Part shown: positions 21,501 to 32,338 of the stretch, one piece after another
Numbering within the stretch: the first letter of the stretch is position 1
Layout: each line of letters opens with the position of its first letter
NCBI GenBank assembly: GCA_958299035.1
Contig: CATQJL010000316.1
Location: 36,397,441 to 36,461,440, forward strand
Reading direction: 5' to 3'
DNA from: Cylicocyclus nassatus
Taxonomy: Eukaryota; Nematoda; Chromadorea; Rhabditida; Strongylidae
DNA: 64,000 nt
Notes under the pieces: model-generated
Database searches by the model: none
What the model was told of the DNA's origin: nothing
What the model saw: only the letters and a program-made list of their open reading frames with translations
Translations under genes and position numbers: made by a program

Positions 21501-24500
21501 GAAATTCAAAGGTCAGAGAGGCCATAATATGTCTTGTAGACAATCTAAGTGGAAGAATGACTGCAATAAAAATAGAAGGATTAAACTTACATATTGTTTC
21601 ACGGATTCCAAAGAAACTCGTTCAGCTACGTCTACTAAAGTCTCTAGCCATGCCGCAGCACTTACTGAAATAAACCAGCTTTTCTATGAAACTTCGTAAC
21701 ATAAGTTTCAATGAGAAAGCAAACTTCAATGTCACATATGAGCACTAGAAATGCAGTCAAAATATGGGCTACTAATATTTATAACCTAATGCAAATCGTT
21801 CGCTTATGAAATGAAAATAAAAACCATGCGATTCCAGATCATTGACCAATTACTCCTACTCACAAAACTTCGTTCAAAGTTTTCACCGCTAGAATAGCCT
21901 CACCACATAAATTATTATTAAATTCTGAATAAACGAATATGTAAATCATTTTGTCCGCTAGTCATTTTGCAAAATTCAAATTCTCAGATTATACTTCACA
22001 CAAATCTATATAGAAAAGCGTATAGTTCCGGGGCTTGAACTTGGAAGTCTTCCGGCCTTTACAAATTATCCGTCAGCCAAAAGAATTGAAATTTTGAAAA
22101 AACTAGAGAAACACGCTTATTGAAAAGTATATAGAGATCAAGCATTGTTAAGCACTCGACACAGGTTAGGTAAAGATGGGGATAAGTATTTTGTAGTTAG
22201 AACTCACAATAATGGACCTGTGTTTCGGCGCTGACCTTCATACGATATTTTCCATTTCCATTGATTACAACTGAAAACACTATCACTATGTTATGGGACA
22301 ATGCTAGTTGGATTAGCAAGGATTTATAAGAAAATAAATGTGAAAACTAATATGGAAAATGAGAATAATATAGAGAGAGAAGCTGGAATGAAGATTATGT
22401 CACAAACACACAGCAATAAGAGATCTTATGATTGATGGAGGCGAAAAAAGAATTACGTGGTCAGTTTGAGGTAAAAAAGCAATTTATTTTGTGTTAAAAA
22501 CGCTTAGAACCACAGCACTCAAAGCAGGAATTTTCTAGATGCATTAACAAAAAAATTTATACACAAATTATGGGCTTGCTGGACGATAGAACAGAATCAT
22601 GACGTAGGTCTCATATATATGTTAGACAGAAGGATTTTTGGAAGAATACGGGGAGAAATTCAATAGAGATGAGTGGGCAAAGGGCTTCAAAACGTTTGAT
22701 GGAGTAAGTTGAAAAAAAGTTCGAGCAAAAAAAACAAAAGATGTAGAAATTCAGCTAGGGATACGAACAGAACAGTTTCAAAAGAAACATTTCCACCATA
22801 CCTTTCCTCATGCCGTTTTCATTCTTTTTGCCAACAAAACTGTGCCCCTTCAAGAATTTTTCAATAAAAAAATAATAATTTAAGAAAGAATTAAGAATCT
22901 ATGAATGGATACCTAGAAAGAGCAGTTTCTGATTGATTTAATTGGAAGTAGATGATACTTAGTTTTAGAAGGCACTCACGATTTTCCTTCTGTCCTGTGA
23001 CGTTTTCCAACACATTTTGAAGCATGGTGTCGACAAGACCTCTGAAATATGCGATGTTGAATGACATCATAACAACCAGTGTTCGATTTAGGAAGCCATG
23101 CAAATAAAAGTGGCCATTCTCAGCTTTGTTCGAATGCTTAGGAAAGGTGTGTAAATTGAGAGAGAAGTAATTATACCACGCATTGGAACAAAATAATAAA
23201 TGAATAGCTATTATTATGTCAATACTAGAAAAAGTGCGGTTTTAAACAATTATATCGCGACTTAATAAATTAAAGGAAATGTATAAAAGCGGTCCTTTTA
23301 TACAGATGTTACTTTCTAAGAATGGCACATTGCAATCACAGAATGTAGCATGTGCAAAAAGAGGTTTCCATGTTTATTTTGGTGTTTAAATTGTCCAGAA
23401 CAAAAACTCACGGAAATCTTCCACAAAGTTTGTCATTCTGGATAATTCCTTTGAAAACGATAGCAGCTTCGCAGTGTAGATCAAGATTCGATCGCTCCTC
23501 TAGTAATGCTCTCTGAAAAGAAAATTGTTTCGAACCTTATTCCAATCCTTAGAATTAATGCTCAAAAGTTGATGGATGGATGTGATCTTCGAGCAACAAG
23601 ATTCCTAGCTAATAATTACAAAACTGTGCAGTTCTTTCCTGCTACTCTCATGAATATGTCAATCAATATATCGATTTCCGTGCTTCATTAACCTCTTGCA
23701 GTCGTATCAGGATCCTCTTCCCCATATTTCCCAAAAAGTGGTAAGTGCTGAGAATGTATATTTTCTAGCAGTAACACATTTACACTCCTTTCGAAGAAAT
23801 TCTTGTATCACTTGCAGCTGACAAATGGAACACTGCAATTCCTCTCCCCCCCCCCCCGCCCTCGCTCAGTTTTTCAAAAGAAAGTGCTACTGCCTGAGCA
23901 TCGTCACCGTTAGTTGCCATTTGACAGTTTTTATCACTAACACTTGCTGATCACATACGTCAGTGCTATTTCAGTCTTCAAATGCATCAACTTACTTGAA
24001 CAGCTGGCAAAACTTTCTGTATCGCATCTTCGCCTTCGTTTTGAAAAAGTTCGCCAAGTCCTCGGATTGCCGATAACTTGTGCACTTCTTTGCCTTCTCT
24101 GAAAGCAAATACTTGAAATATTGAGCGACAGAAAGGTATCCTTTTAATCAAAGCATTTTGTAGACCATGTATGATTACATATGAACATGGAACGATATAA
24201 AGAAGGACTACAGTGCAAAATTCGCATCAAAAAAGCTATGATACGCATTTTGTGTATTATTCAGTCCACCAGTGGAGTTCCGAATATTTTTGGAGAAAAG
24301 GGAAGAGGATAAGAGGAATTTTTTGGAGTAACCTTGCGAATGCACTAACGCCAAGCTGCAAAAAATTCCACAAAAGGATTTTGCTCCATCATAACTACTA
24401 ACTTTATTACAGGCACTCGCAAATAAGAAAAGTCAGAATTACGGCTTATAGACCACTGCATATTTTTCGCAACTAATTTTGGGATGTGGGAGAAGAGGGG

Positions 24501-24789
24501 AAGGGAGAAGAAAAGGATAGAGTAATTTGGAGTCCACTATTGCAAGGATCTAATTTGTGAGAACCCCTCATTGAATATTTGCTTACTTGGATTAACTTCG
24601 ATCAATATTCTTATGTATCAAAATTATTAAATCAAACTCGAAAAAATAGTGTACTCACAGATGCACCAAGGCATTCTCTATGGGACCACGCGTTGCTTCA
24701 TCAAGATCCAAATCTTCAGCCATTTTGAATAGCTTCTCCCAATCGAGGCCATTTGAGGATGGCATCTCCTCGGTGTTGGCTTCAACCAT
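15559..24789 (-). CDS. PPP4R4: PPP4R4-family regulatory subunit of protein phosphatase 4
   Basis: A HEAT-repeat scaffold that in animals binds the phosphatase 4 catalytic subunit. Twenty-two exons join in one frame, 821 aa (human PPP4R4 873): 24659-24789, 23996-24098, 23412-23512, 22980-23041, 21591-21664, 20065-20171, 19902-20009, 19713-19837, 19553-19658, 19157-19313, 18632-18704, 17337-17482, 17215-17283, 16982-17164, 16818-16923, 16623-16770, 16400-16544, 16166-16365, 16030-16116, 15850-15947, 15677-15793, 15559-15578. Family landmarks appear in order: AWLETL (about 135), ILCQD..NVR (about 205), SWRSHAALLE (about 477), LFSRKFFIKYF (about 575), HDRISNIR then RLLPLVK (about 595-610). A charged coiled-coil-like EKEEERLWNEE (about 677) and a Ser-rich tail (790-815) close it. 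The ATG is 3 nt inside an exon whose acceptor TTTTCTCTAG has no upstream exon, suggesting trans-splicing. Exons 20 (donor GTTACC) and 22 (20 nt) are the least certain. Confidence 0.88.
20241..21156. mobile_element. Mariner-like element in a PPP4R4 intron
   Basis: Ends TTAGGTTGGTGCAAAAGTAA (then TGCGCGTTTT) and TTACTTTTGCACCAACCTAA form inverted repeats of about 30 bp and are flanked by TA (20239-20240, 21157-21158). These are the classic mariner termini also known from the human Hsmar1/MADE1 family (established knowledge). The 916-bp interior has no frame resembling a DDE transposase. It occupies about two thirds of the 1,419-bp intron between coding exons 5 and 6, without touching either splice site. 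Confidence 0.92.
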
Positions 24790-24792
24790 CAC

Positions 24793-26134
24793 CTAGAGAA
24801 AAACCTAAGCTTTGAAAAGAAATGAGTTCATTTCAAAAAAAACTACAGTAAATTAAGGAAAATGCTCAAACAATGTAAACTTCTGAAAACTTCCAAAAAA
24901 ATTTGGTACCGGATTAAGAGAATTTCTATTAGCGGCTAACGATACCTGCTATCCAATTCGGAAAATGCAAAAATCTCAAAAAGCAAAGTTTGCGAGACTC
25001 GTCATAAAAAGTGTAAACCGCCAACAAACGACTCAACACGCTCCAGCAGCCGACTCCCACGTCGGCCATAAAATTTCGACTCAGTGCTTTCTAGTTTTCG
25101 ACTGGGAGCAATTCCAAGGAATGATAGAGTGGACAAGAGCGAAGCTCATCTGATGACATAACTTACCTCAACCATTAGGATCCCTTGAAGCTGCTGATGT
25201 GGATCCTATCTTAAAACAAATTTCGAATTATTGTCTTATTGAAAATGATGCGCGAGACAACAAGACAGAGACCGAGCCTTTATGACGCAAATAAGGAAAA
25301 ATAGCTGTATCAAGTGTAGAAGAAAATGTAAATGAATCCTTTACGCAATTAAATGACAGACTAGAGAATATCAGCCACACATGGAAGATGCTGCTTGCAT
25401 CCTGCAGTGAAAAAAAGCACGGCGATATCAAAAACGGTACTTTTTTCCAGAATTGACTGCTTTAATCAATGCTTGTCGATAAGAAAAAATAACGATTAGC
25501 TAGATATGAAAACTGAATATCAAAGCACTGGAATGAGAAATACCTTCAATACAGCTTAGAAGTTAGAATTGAAACTGAGAAGTCGATGTTGATGTTAAAA
25601 AAATATTGCGGATGTTGTCTAATTCATCGACGCATGCAAGTTACGGTATGTATACGGTACTACTTCTAAGTGAACACTTCGTACGATATCCTTGCCAGCT
25701 CCGTCACACTACGCTCACAAACTCACTATTCATGTAGACGTATTTGCCCTTCTAAGGTAAAAATACTCAATTTTCACATCCTAACAAAACTTCAAAGTCA
25801 TACGAGAAATAAGAAATTTCTAACGTAAATCTGTTCAGCAACAGAAAAAGACAGTTTATTAGAGGTTATCTTAATAAATCATCTTTTCTCAAAACATCTC
25901 ATTCGCCTGATAAAGTAGAAAAAATATACTGAAGATATAATTTGCGAACAACAAAAAAGGAGGAAAAATTAGAGCATGATACGAACAAGGTAAACGAATA
26001 TGAATATTGTGTGCGAATAATTACAATGAAGTTTGTATCAAAAATGATATTTCGACCTATTTCATGATTTCTATGAGCAAACGGAGATCCGGTTTTCTAC
26101 GAGCATAAAGTAACTATTATTTTCTGTGTTTTTA
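24793..26134. other. Region upstream of PPP4R4, no gene recognised
   Basis: AT-rich. A minus-strand ATG GTT GAG followed by GTAAGT near 25170 could be an alternative first coding exon (M-V-E) spliced to 24792, since it keeps phase, but nothing else supports it. No promoter motif can be defended by eye. Confidence 0.35.
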
Positions 26135-26254
26135 TTTATTTATTTATTCAATACGCACAAGAGTGCCACATTTTGGATAAGAAAACGAATATCTTAGAGC
26201 CTGAACAGCGATAAACAGACAATCAAAAACCACCCATCATCAGATCAAGTCCGG
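26135..26254 (-). mobile_element. 3' tail of a non-LTR-retrotransposon-like repeat
   Basis: Read on the minus strand this is about 115 bp of sequence (CCGGACTTGATCTG ... CCAAAATGTGGCAC ... TGCGTATTG) ending in tandem AATAAATAAATAAATAAA. The same sequence with a shorter tail lies on the plus strand at 43566-43694. A shared 3' segment ending in a short A-rich tandem repeat is typical of 5'-truncated non-LTR elements such as RTE or CR1 (inference; the class is not proven). Confidence 0.55.
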
Positions 26255-27607
26255 CTCCCAGATGTGCTAAAGAGGGGGGTTTTAAGCTTGTTTGGACCAT
26301 GGGCTGTGCAGGAGGACCAAAATTTGTAGAGTACCGAGATGAATTTCGTAAGAGTAAAGGGTACGGATGAATTTGTTCAACTATTTGAGCATCTAACATC
26401 ATACTTAAGATTAATTGACTAATACTATATTGAAGCAATTCATTAAAGGAAACTGTTACGATGTAGACATAATAGGAGGGAAGTCGAATTTTACAAAATG
26501 AGCACCACTTTTACAAGCACATTAGATTTGAGATATGATTGAGATGCTATGAAATAAGGTCAATTGAACGTTTCCCTCGAATCACCATCGTTCAGTGGGC
26601 TTATCCAGGGATGATATGAGGGTGCGGGAAATCTCATCGATGTCGCATTTCAAAGGACTTGAACTTGAATTCATTCAATGTTGCCCACAACAGCGGTTTG
26701 AACTATTAAAATGATGTTCAAATGCATTGGCTATTGTTACTGTTCCCATGCCATCTCATTTCATCTGGCATTTGTTGACATCAAATGAACTTTATTTGTG
26801 TACTTTGTTACCATGTTTTGTTTCCAAAAAAAGCCACAAATTGTTTGTCTTGCATAAAGCATCTAACTGCCAGTACTTGTCCAAGACTAATTTTTAAGTC
26901 TACTGCACATTGGTATGTTAGGGTAACAGGAAAAAATGCCAAATAAATCTGGAGAGTCTTTTTGAACTTCAATGACTTGGATTGTAAGCGAATATTTGCA
27001 GAGAAAACCTTCTTAGGATCTATTTTTTCGACGAACAAAAACATTCCTCTGATGGGCTTATGGGGATACCCATGTTTGATTGATAGAGTTATGCCAATTT
27101 ATTACCGAACAGATACCAAAACAAGTTTTATGCAAATCAGGAAGATTATTTAAGTTTTTGGTTTTCTGCTCGTGAAAGATGTGCATTGTTTTGATGGAAA
27201 AAATAGATGTGCGACTTCACTTTAGTCCTTGAAAAAGGCTTTATTGCCTACTCAAAAGTGAGCCATAGTAAATCTTTGTGGCATATGATATTCATGAAAG
27301 CTTTTTTATGACAAAAATTCCCTATGGAACACTCATCAAAAATTCCCCATGGAGCACTTATTTCAGAAATTTGAAAGGCTGTTTCGAATTATGTGCAGCA
27401 TGATAGGCGAAACTGTCGTATGGCAAACAAAGACGGAGACATCCAGGAGATATGTGTTCACTTCCCAACGGGGGTTTCAGTGGAGAGGGGGCGGAGAGAG
27501 AGAATGGGGGGAGGGTGTTGAGTGCTGCAAAAGAACAATGTCAGGGTGTACCGTTGGCTAGCTTATGTTATTTGGATTGAACAGGCAAGAATTAGAAACG
27601 ATGTACC
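26255..27607. other. No gene recognised
   Basis: AT-rich stretch. A minus-strand frame at 26223-26438 with a proline-rich C-terminus overlaps the retrotransposon tail and lacks exon signals, so I do not call it. A G-rich segment lies at 27480-27520. Confidence 0.35.
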
Positions 27608-28154
27608 CTTTGGTTCAACTAGCTTGGCGCATGGAAGGCGGAGCTTCGTGACCTAATTAAAAGCAGTGTCCCGGCAGATTTTGCACCTCCACCTTTTTGC
27701 ATGTTTTAGGCCTTTTCGCCACGTAGAATCCGAATTGGAGCTTTGAACGGGCTGTAAAAGCCGATTTTGGGGCGTTTTCCTAATTCCAGAAAAGCAGCTT
27801 GGACGAGATTTTTAATGGAAAGTTGGGGGAGGTCCTCAGACGAAGATCCTACCGCCTGTAATTCTTGCTTTGGATAGCATGCATCATGGGGGAGGGCGCT
27901 GGTGGGGTCCCGCGCCGAACAGGAGGGGAAGGCCGTCCAAGCGCGCGCCGGTTCAAGGGCTATTTTCTCGGCCCAGGGGGAACATCACCCAGCCGGAGTG
28001 CGCCTGGAGGTCGATGGGGTGACCAGGAACCCCACCACACGTAATCCCCCAGGACCCGAATCTGCCGGGGCACTGCCTTTGAGGCTAGGTAGTGATCAGA
28101 GAGCACGCGCGCAAACTGAGAGACGCAGACTGCATCAAGCCAGTTGAATCAAAG
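27608..28154. mobile_element. CTTTGATTCAAC MITE split by a nested TTAA-type element
   Basis: The left part is a CTTTGGTTCAACTAGCTTGG terminus with the usual GGAAGGCGGAGCTT and GTGACCTAATTAA. The right part has the MITE centre (GCTAGGTAGTGATCAGAGAGCACG, GAGACGCAGACTGC) and the terminus CCAGTTGAATCAAAG. Part of the right inner arm has been lost. TA flanks are present outside (TACC... and ...GGTA). Confidence 0.8.
27660..28077. mobile_element. Nested TTAA-type element, GC-rich
   Basis: Ends AAGCAGTGTCCCGGCAGATT and AATCTGCCGGGGCACTGCCT lie next to TTAA on the left and TTGA on the right (a mutated duplicate). The insertion site is the TTAA present in intact copies of the host MITE. Related ends occur at 12311-12748 and 63231-63584. 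The open frame at 27902-28147 inside it is on GC-rich repeat DNA and is not called. Confidence 0.8.
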
Positions 28155-29928
28155 GGTAATCGAAATAATTACGAACAATCTGGCATAAGCAGAGACATTC
28201 GGTAGGAGATTTATCAGGAGTTTATCTCGTAAACAATTACAAATGATATTTCTAAATTAAAAAAGAATTGTGCAGTTTTCCTAAAACCTGGTCACATTAG
28301 CTGCAGACGAAAACAACCGAAATGGATGTGCGGTATGAATGTTTCGTGGATGAATTTCTAGAAATTCGAGAATGTTATTTTGCCTCATTCACTTAGCTGG
28401 TGGTTTCAGTTCGCGCGCATTAACGCGGATTTTTTTACTTAGTGCACCGAAGTGATACTGAAATTCAATGCGATGTATGCAGGAGGAGGAAGGAACCGCT
28501 ACAAGAAGTGTAAAACAATACCCCTGTGGAAGAGGTTGACATTGGTCTACACAAGCCATTGCAAGAGATCATGTACTTTTCTGATGAAGTCTTATCAATC
28601 GTTGTTGAAACAGGAAACTTGCACCAATTTTATAAGTTCTTTCTTGACATCTCTCGATGCAGTAACCAACAGTTAGTTTCCAAAGCAGAAGGTAGAAGAT
28701 GAGTTTGTGATGTAAGCATGAAAAAGTAGAAAGAGGAAACGTGGAAGTTACAAAATTATAAATTCCAATGAACAAGCTTGCTATAATACTAAATATAGCA
28801 AGAAAGACAAAAAAAAATAAAAAAATTGTGCACAAACCGTCTGCTCAAATTCAAGTTTAAACTTGTACACTAGGCGCCTGGGATAAGGAATTCTGTAAAT
28901 TGTAATGTATGGCTTGCCTATGTTTTATGTATAAAATTTGCTACAAAAAATGTTGGAAACATTTTCCTCTTTTTCAGGATTTTACGGTTTCATAAGCCTA
29001 TGAAAATTCTGACAGTCTAACAATATTGTTATACATTTGTTCTCGAAGCGCTTGACTAACTACACTTCTGCTTATGAAAAAATTTCTCCTCTTCAAAATT
29101 TTCAAGGTCCCAACTATTGAAACTCTCGGAAATTTCTGCAGAGAAGAAACGACTTTTTTTTTCTCAAAGTTAAGGCCCTCTGATGGCCAAATTCTGAGAA
29201 GACTAAGAATAATTTTTGAAGTTCGAAAATTGTTTTGAATACCATGAATATATACAAGTCACTTGTATAGTTAACTTTTCTAAAATACTTCCCAAAACAT
29301 TCCGATTTACTTTCTTTCTGTTCCTTGCCCCCTATCGTTGCCCTCCCCCCCCCCCTTCCCCTTCCGTTTCCCCGTGCGAAGCTGTTGTTGAGATTTTTTA
29401 GAAGAAATTGTAACGAAACACTATAAAGTGAGTTAATGGGTGAAGATAGGAATAAGACGTTTTTTACAGCTTGTTGCTTATGATATCGCAAATCAGAGAT
29501 TAATTCTTGCTTTAGCAAATGATCTTAAGATGTTTTAGTATATAAATCGATTTCAGTGCTGCCATGTCAATAATGAGAAAAAAATCTGATTTTATGGCTT
29601 TCATTGATTAAAAACGCAAACACTGTCAAAATTTTCACATTGATAAGCCATCAATTAAGAAATGGCGTGAGGTCATAATCCTGTACAGATACTTTTTGCT
29701 ATACCCTTCTCGAAAAAAATTCTTTGCAAAGTCACATTTTTCAAACCTCTTTAGTATTATACTTATGTCTCGAGATCAAAAGAATAGCAAGAAAGTGTAT
29801 AAATTAAAAAAAAAAGAAAATTAGAAACTTTTATTGCAGCTAACTTTGTCTCATACGTTTGATTCAGCAATGTACTGCTCAACAACTGCTTATCTTTATC
29901 TTGCCTTCTAGCTTGATGTTAGAGTAAT
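28155..29928. other. No gene recognised; contains an 11-C run
   Basis: AT-rich stretch with frames up to about 134 codons (29114-29518, minus strand), which owe their length to a polypyrimidine-rich segment around the C run at 29345-29355. No family signature and no frame-consistent exon chain. Confidence 0.35.
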
Positions 29929-30099
29929 CTTTGATTCAACTGGCTTGGCGGCTGGAAGGCGGAGCTTTGTGACCTAGTTTGGGCCACTCGCGCCCGCGAC
30001 GCCGTCTGCGTCTCTCTTGCGGGATGCTCTCTGATCATTATCCAGCCTTAATTAGGTAACGCAGCCCCGCCTTCCAGCGCCAAGCCAGTTGACTCAAAG
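29929..30099. mobile_element. CTTTGATTCAAC MITE, full copy
   Basis: Termini CTTTGATTCAACTGGCTTGG and CCAAGCCAGTTGACTCAAAG, inner arms GGCTGGAAGGCGGAGCTT / GCCCCGCCTTCCAGC, and a central block with GCGACGCCGTCTGCG and GCTCTCTGATCATTA. About 171 bp with no coding capacity. Confidence 0.93.
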
Positions 30100-30842
30100 G
30101 TATATCACATCGTCTACAGTTGAATAGGTTTCTATGTCAATGTGCGCAATTGCACATTTTTTTGAATGTTTGCTGACGACGCAAATCTCTTCAGTAAAAA
30201 GTGTATGATGTGTCATCGTACGCGCTTCTGCAAACGATATTGAGTGAAGAAACAAAAAGAAAGAATATTTGGGCAGATAGTTATCTCTATCTTGAAAAAT
30301 ATGCATTTGCAATCAATGTCCTTTCCCTTCCAAAATTTATTATCCTCCGTGAAATATAGCAGACTAATCAATAAAAATTAATATTTCTTACATCCAGACT
30401 CAAGAAAGAATGTCGTAAAATAGCCCATCAATACACTGAAAGAAAACAAAAGACATTAAAAAGTGTCAGTTGTCCGGTGAGGAAGGATGACTTGACGAGT
30501 TGCACCGCGGAGGCGGTGTATTTCACATGCAAAGCATTGCGAGACGAGGAACATCTGGCATAAACGGCCGAGATAAACTAAGTAAGAAAAGTGCACACAT
30601 GGAATTACAATGCATATCAAGAAAAGAGTTCTAGAAAATTTTGATGGACCCTTAGGTCATGCCCTTAGGATAAATATGCGATGATGCAGATGTTCCGATG
30701 CTCCGATGCAATTCTCGAAAAACGATTTTATGACTTTGCAACACCGAGTGCAAGAAGAGAGGTTTTTGAGAGCATCAGCATGAACCCCCTCCCCCCCCCC
30801 CCTATACAACACATCTATAATAGCACCAATGTGGGACTATTC
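30100..30842. other. No gene recognised; contains a 12-C run
   Basis: AT-rich, with twelve C at 30791-30802 immediately before the repeat-rich segment that follows. Confidence 0.35.
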
Positions 30843-31600
30843 AGAAACTGACCAAACTTCCGCAGAACGTTTGGAAAAGTCCACCTGCAGAAGTTCCATA
30901 AACGTCCTGCGGAAGTTCTCAAATGGTGCCGCAGAAGTTCCGATAAGCGCGGACCATAACAGCAAACGAGAACACCAAGTGAGATTTGAACCTTGCTCTA
31001 TCGACTGTCTCACTATTCTCTGTGCTGTGAATGACATGTTCGATAAAGCACTCCAATTGTTGGCGAGACAACCGTTACAGGCAACAGGCTTATTCAGAAG
31101 TCTTGCGGAAGTAATGGCAGGGCAAAGCGCTGCGGAACCAACGGCATTTTTCGGAAGTTCTGTAGCGCTCTGTAAAAAGTCCTGCAGAAGTTCCCTTTTA
31201 ACCCACGGATAACGATGTGTACCACCGGTGGCCCACACACCTTGCAAAATCATGTATTTTCTAAGCCTAGTATTTTTTCCACACTTTAGTATTTTTTCCA
31301 TTTTTTTACCCTCTTGAAATCTGTAGTCTTTTTCGTCCAAGAATATGATTGTAGCTGCTTAGAAAACAACTTCAAATTTCGTAAATAATCACAAAACTTT
31401 CCCACGCCGAAAGTTTGTGCAAAAGCGCGTCGTCCCTCAGCGCCGCCACGCAAAATCAGACGTCGTCGTCAATGGTTTAACCATTCTAAATTCTTCTGCG
31501 GAAGTTGCTACAACGTTTCTACTCTTGCAATAGCGAACAAAATCCTGCGGAACCCTGCAAATTTTGCTTGCTGCGGAAGTTTCGGTGAGTTGTTTGAGTA
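30843..31600. repeat. Segment rich in TGCGGAAGTT motifs, with inverted ends
   Basis: The motif CTGCGGAAGTTC or close variants (CTGCAGAAGTTCC, CCGCAGAAGTTCC) occurs at least eight times, unevenly spaced, across 30855-31590. The left edge AAACTTCCGCAG and right edge CTGCGGAAGTTT are inverted copies. The plus frame 30829-31212 (127 codons) is built largely from these motifs and I do not consider it a gene. It is probably a foldback-type element whose ends were amplified internally. Confidence 0.6.
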
Positions 31601-32338
31601 CATTCATTCGCTATTGCCCAAGCCCTTGCCCGCCTCAGGCTTTTTCTTCATTTGGAAAGGGGCCGGAGAAGTTTAGCAAGCATTTCAAGATAAAAACGTT
31701 ATAAGCCTAAAATTCAAAAAAAAAGATATAAATGAACTACTGATCCCAAAATTATTTTGCAATCTGATTTTCAAGAAATTTGCGGAATCATTCTTGATTA
31801 CACAAAGAGGGCAGGGCCCTATGACTTCTTAACCAAGGTAGAACACATGAAAAAGGATTTGCGAGCCGTTTTCTACGGGGATCGGAGGGGGTTCTATGAA
31901 AACTTTTATCATTTGGTATCATCATCACGGAATTACAGCCAGTCACTTTGTCAAATGATTCGGAATAGGAAAAATAGTAATGTTAAATATTATAATATTG
32001 AGTATATTGAGTACTAGTATAGTATTGAGTATTAACTTCTATTCAGATAATACAGTAACCATTTTACACTAAGGAAGTCATAAGCGAAGCACCATAACGC
32101 TCAATCCTCGTGCACTGAATAAGCAAACAATAGAAAAGGAGTATTGAAAAGTGTTCGGAAAGATGATTTCGTTTCAATGGTGCAGAAGACAAGAGTTCTA
32201 AAGTACTTCACCTGTTTACATACTTGTCCACTTATTTGTTTACAAAATGCGCTTGAAAGTTGTAAAGAATAGCAGACACAAAATGAGAAAGTACACAATT
32301 AGGAGTGTGGTATTCTAAAAAATAGAGATACAATAATA
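31601..32338. other. No confirmed gene; one exon-like frame at 31757-32017
   Basis: A plus-strand frame contains ILDYTKRAGPYDFLTK, then KKDLRAVFYGDRRGFYENFY. It reads like protein-coding sequence in composition, but no neighbouring exons or family match could be established. It may be a gene or transposon fragment. Confidence 0.25.

Noticed and set aside
23700..23900. Possible extra PPP4R4 exon between 23512 and 23996
   Set aside because: A short frame exists on the minus strand, but exons 2 and 3 already join in phase and the family alignment leaves no gap there.
29114..29518. 134-codon minus-strand frame
   Set aside because: It crosses a polypyrimidine/C-run segment giving a GRGRGGG-type low-complexity stretch; no splice sites or conserved motif.
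30829..31340. 127- and 167-codon frames on opposite strands
   Set aside because: They overlap each other and are made largely of the repeated GCGGAAGTT motif; there are no exon signals or family features.
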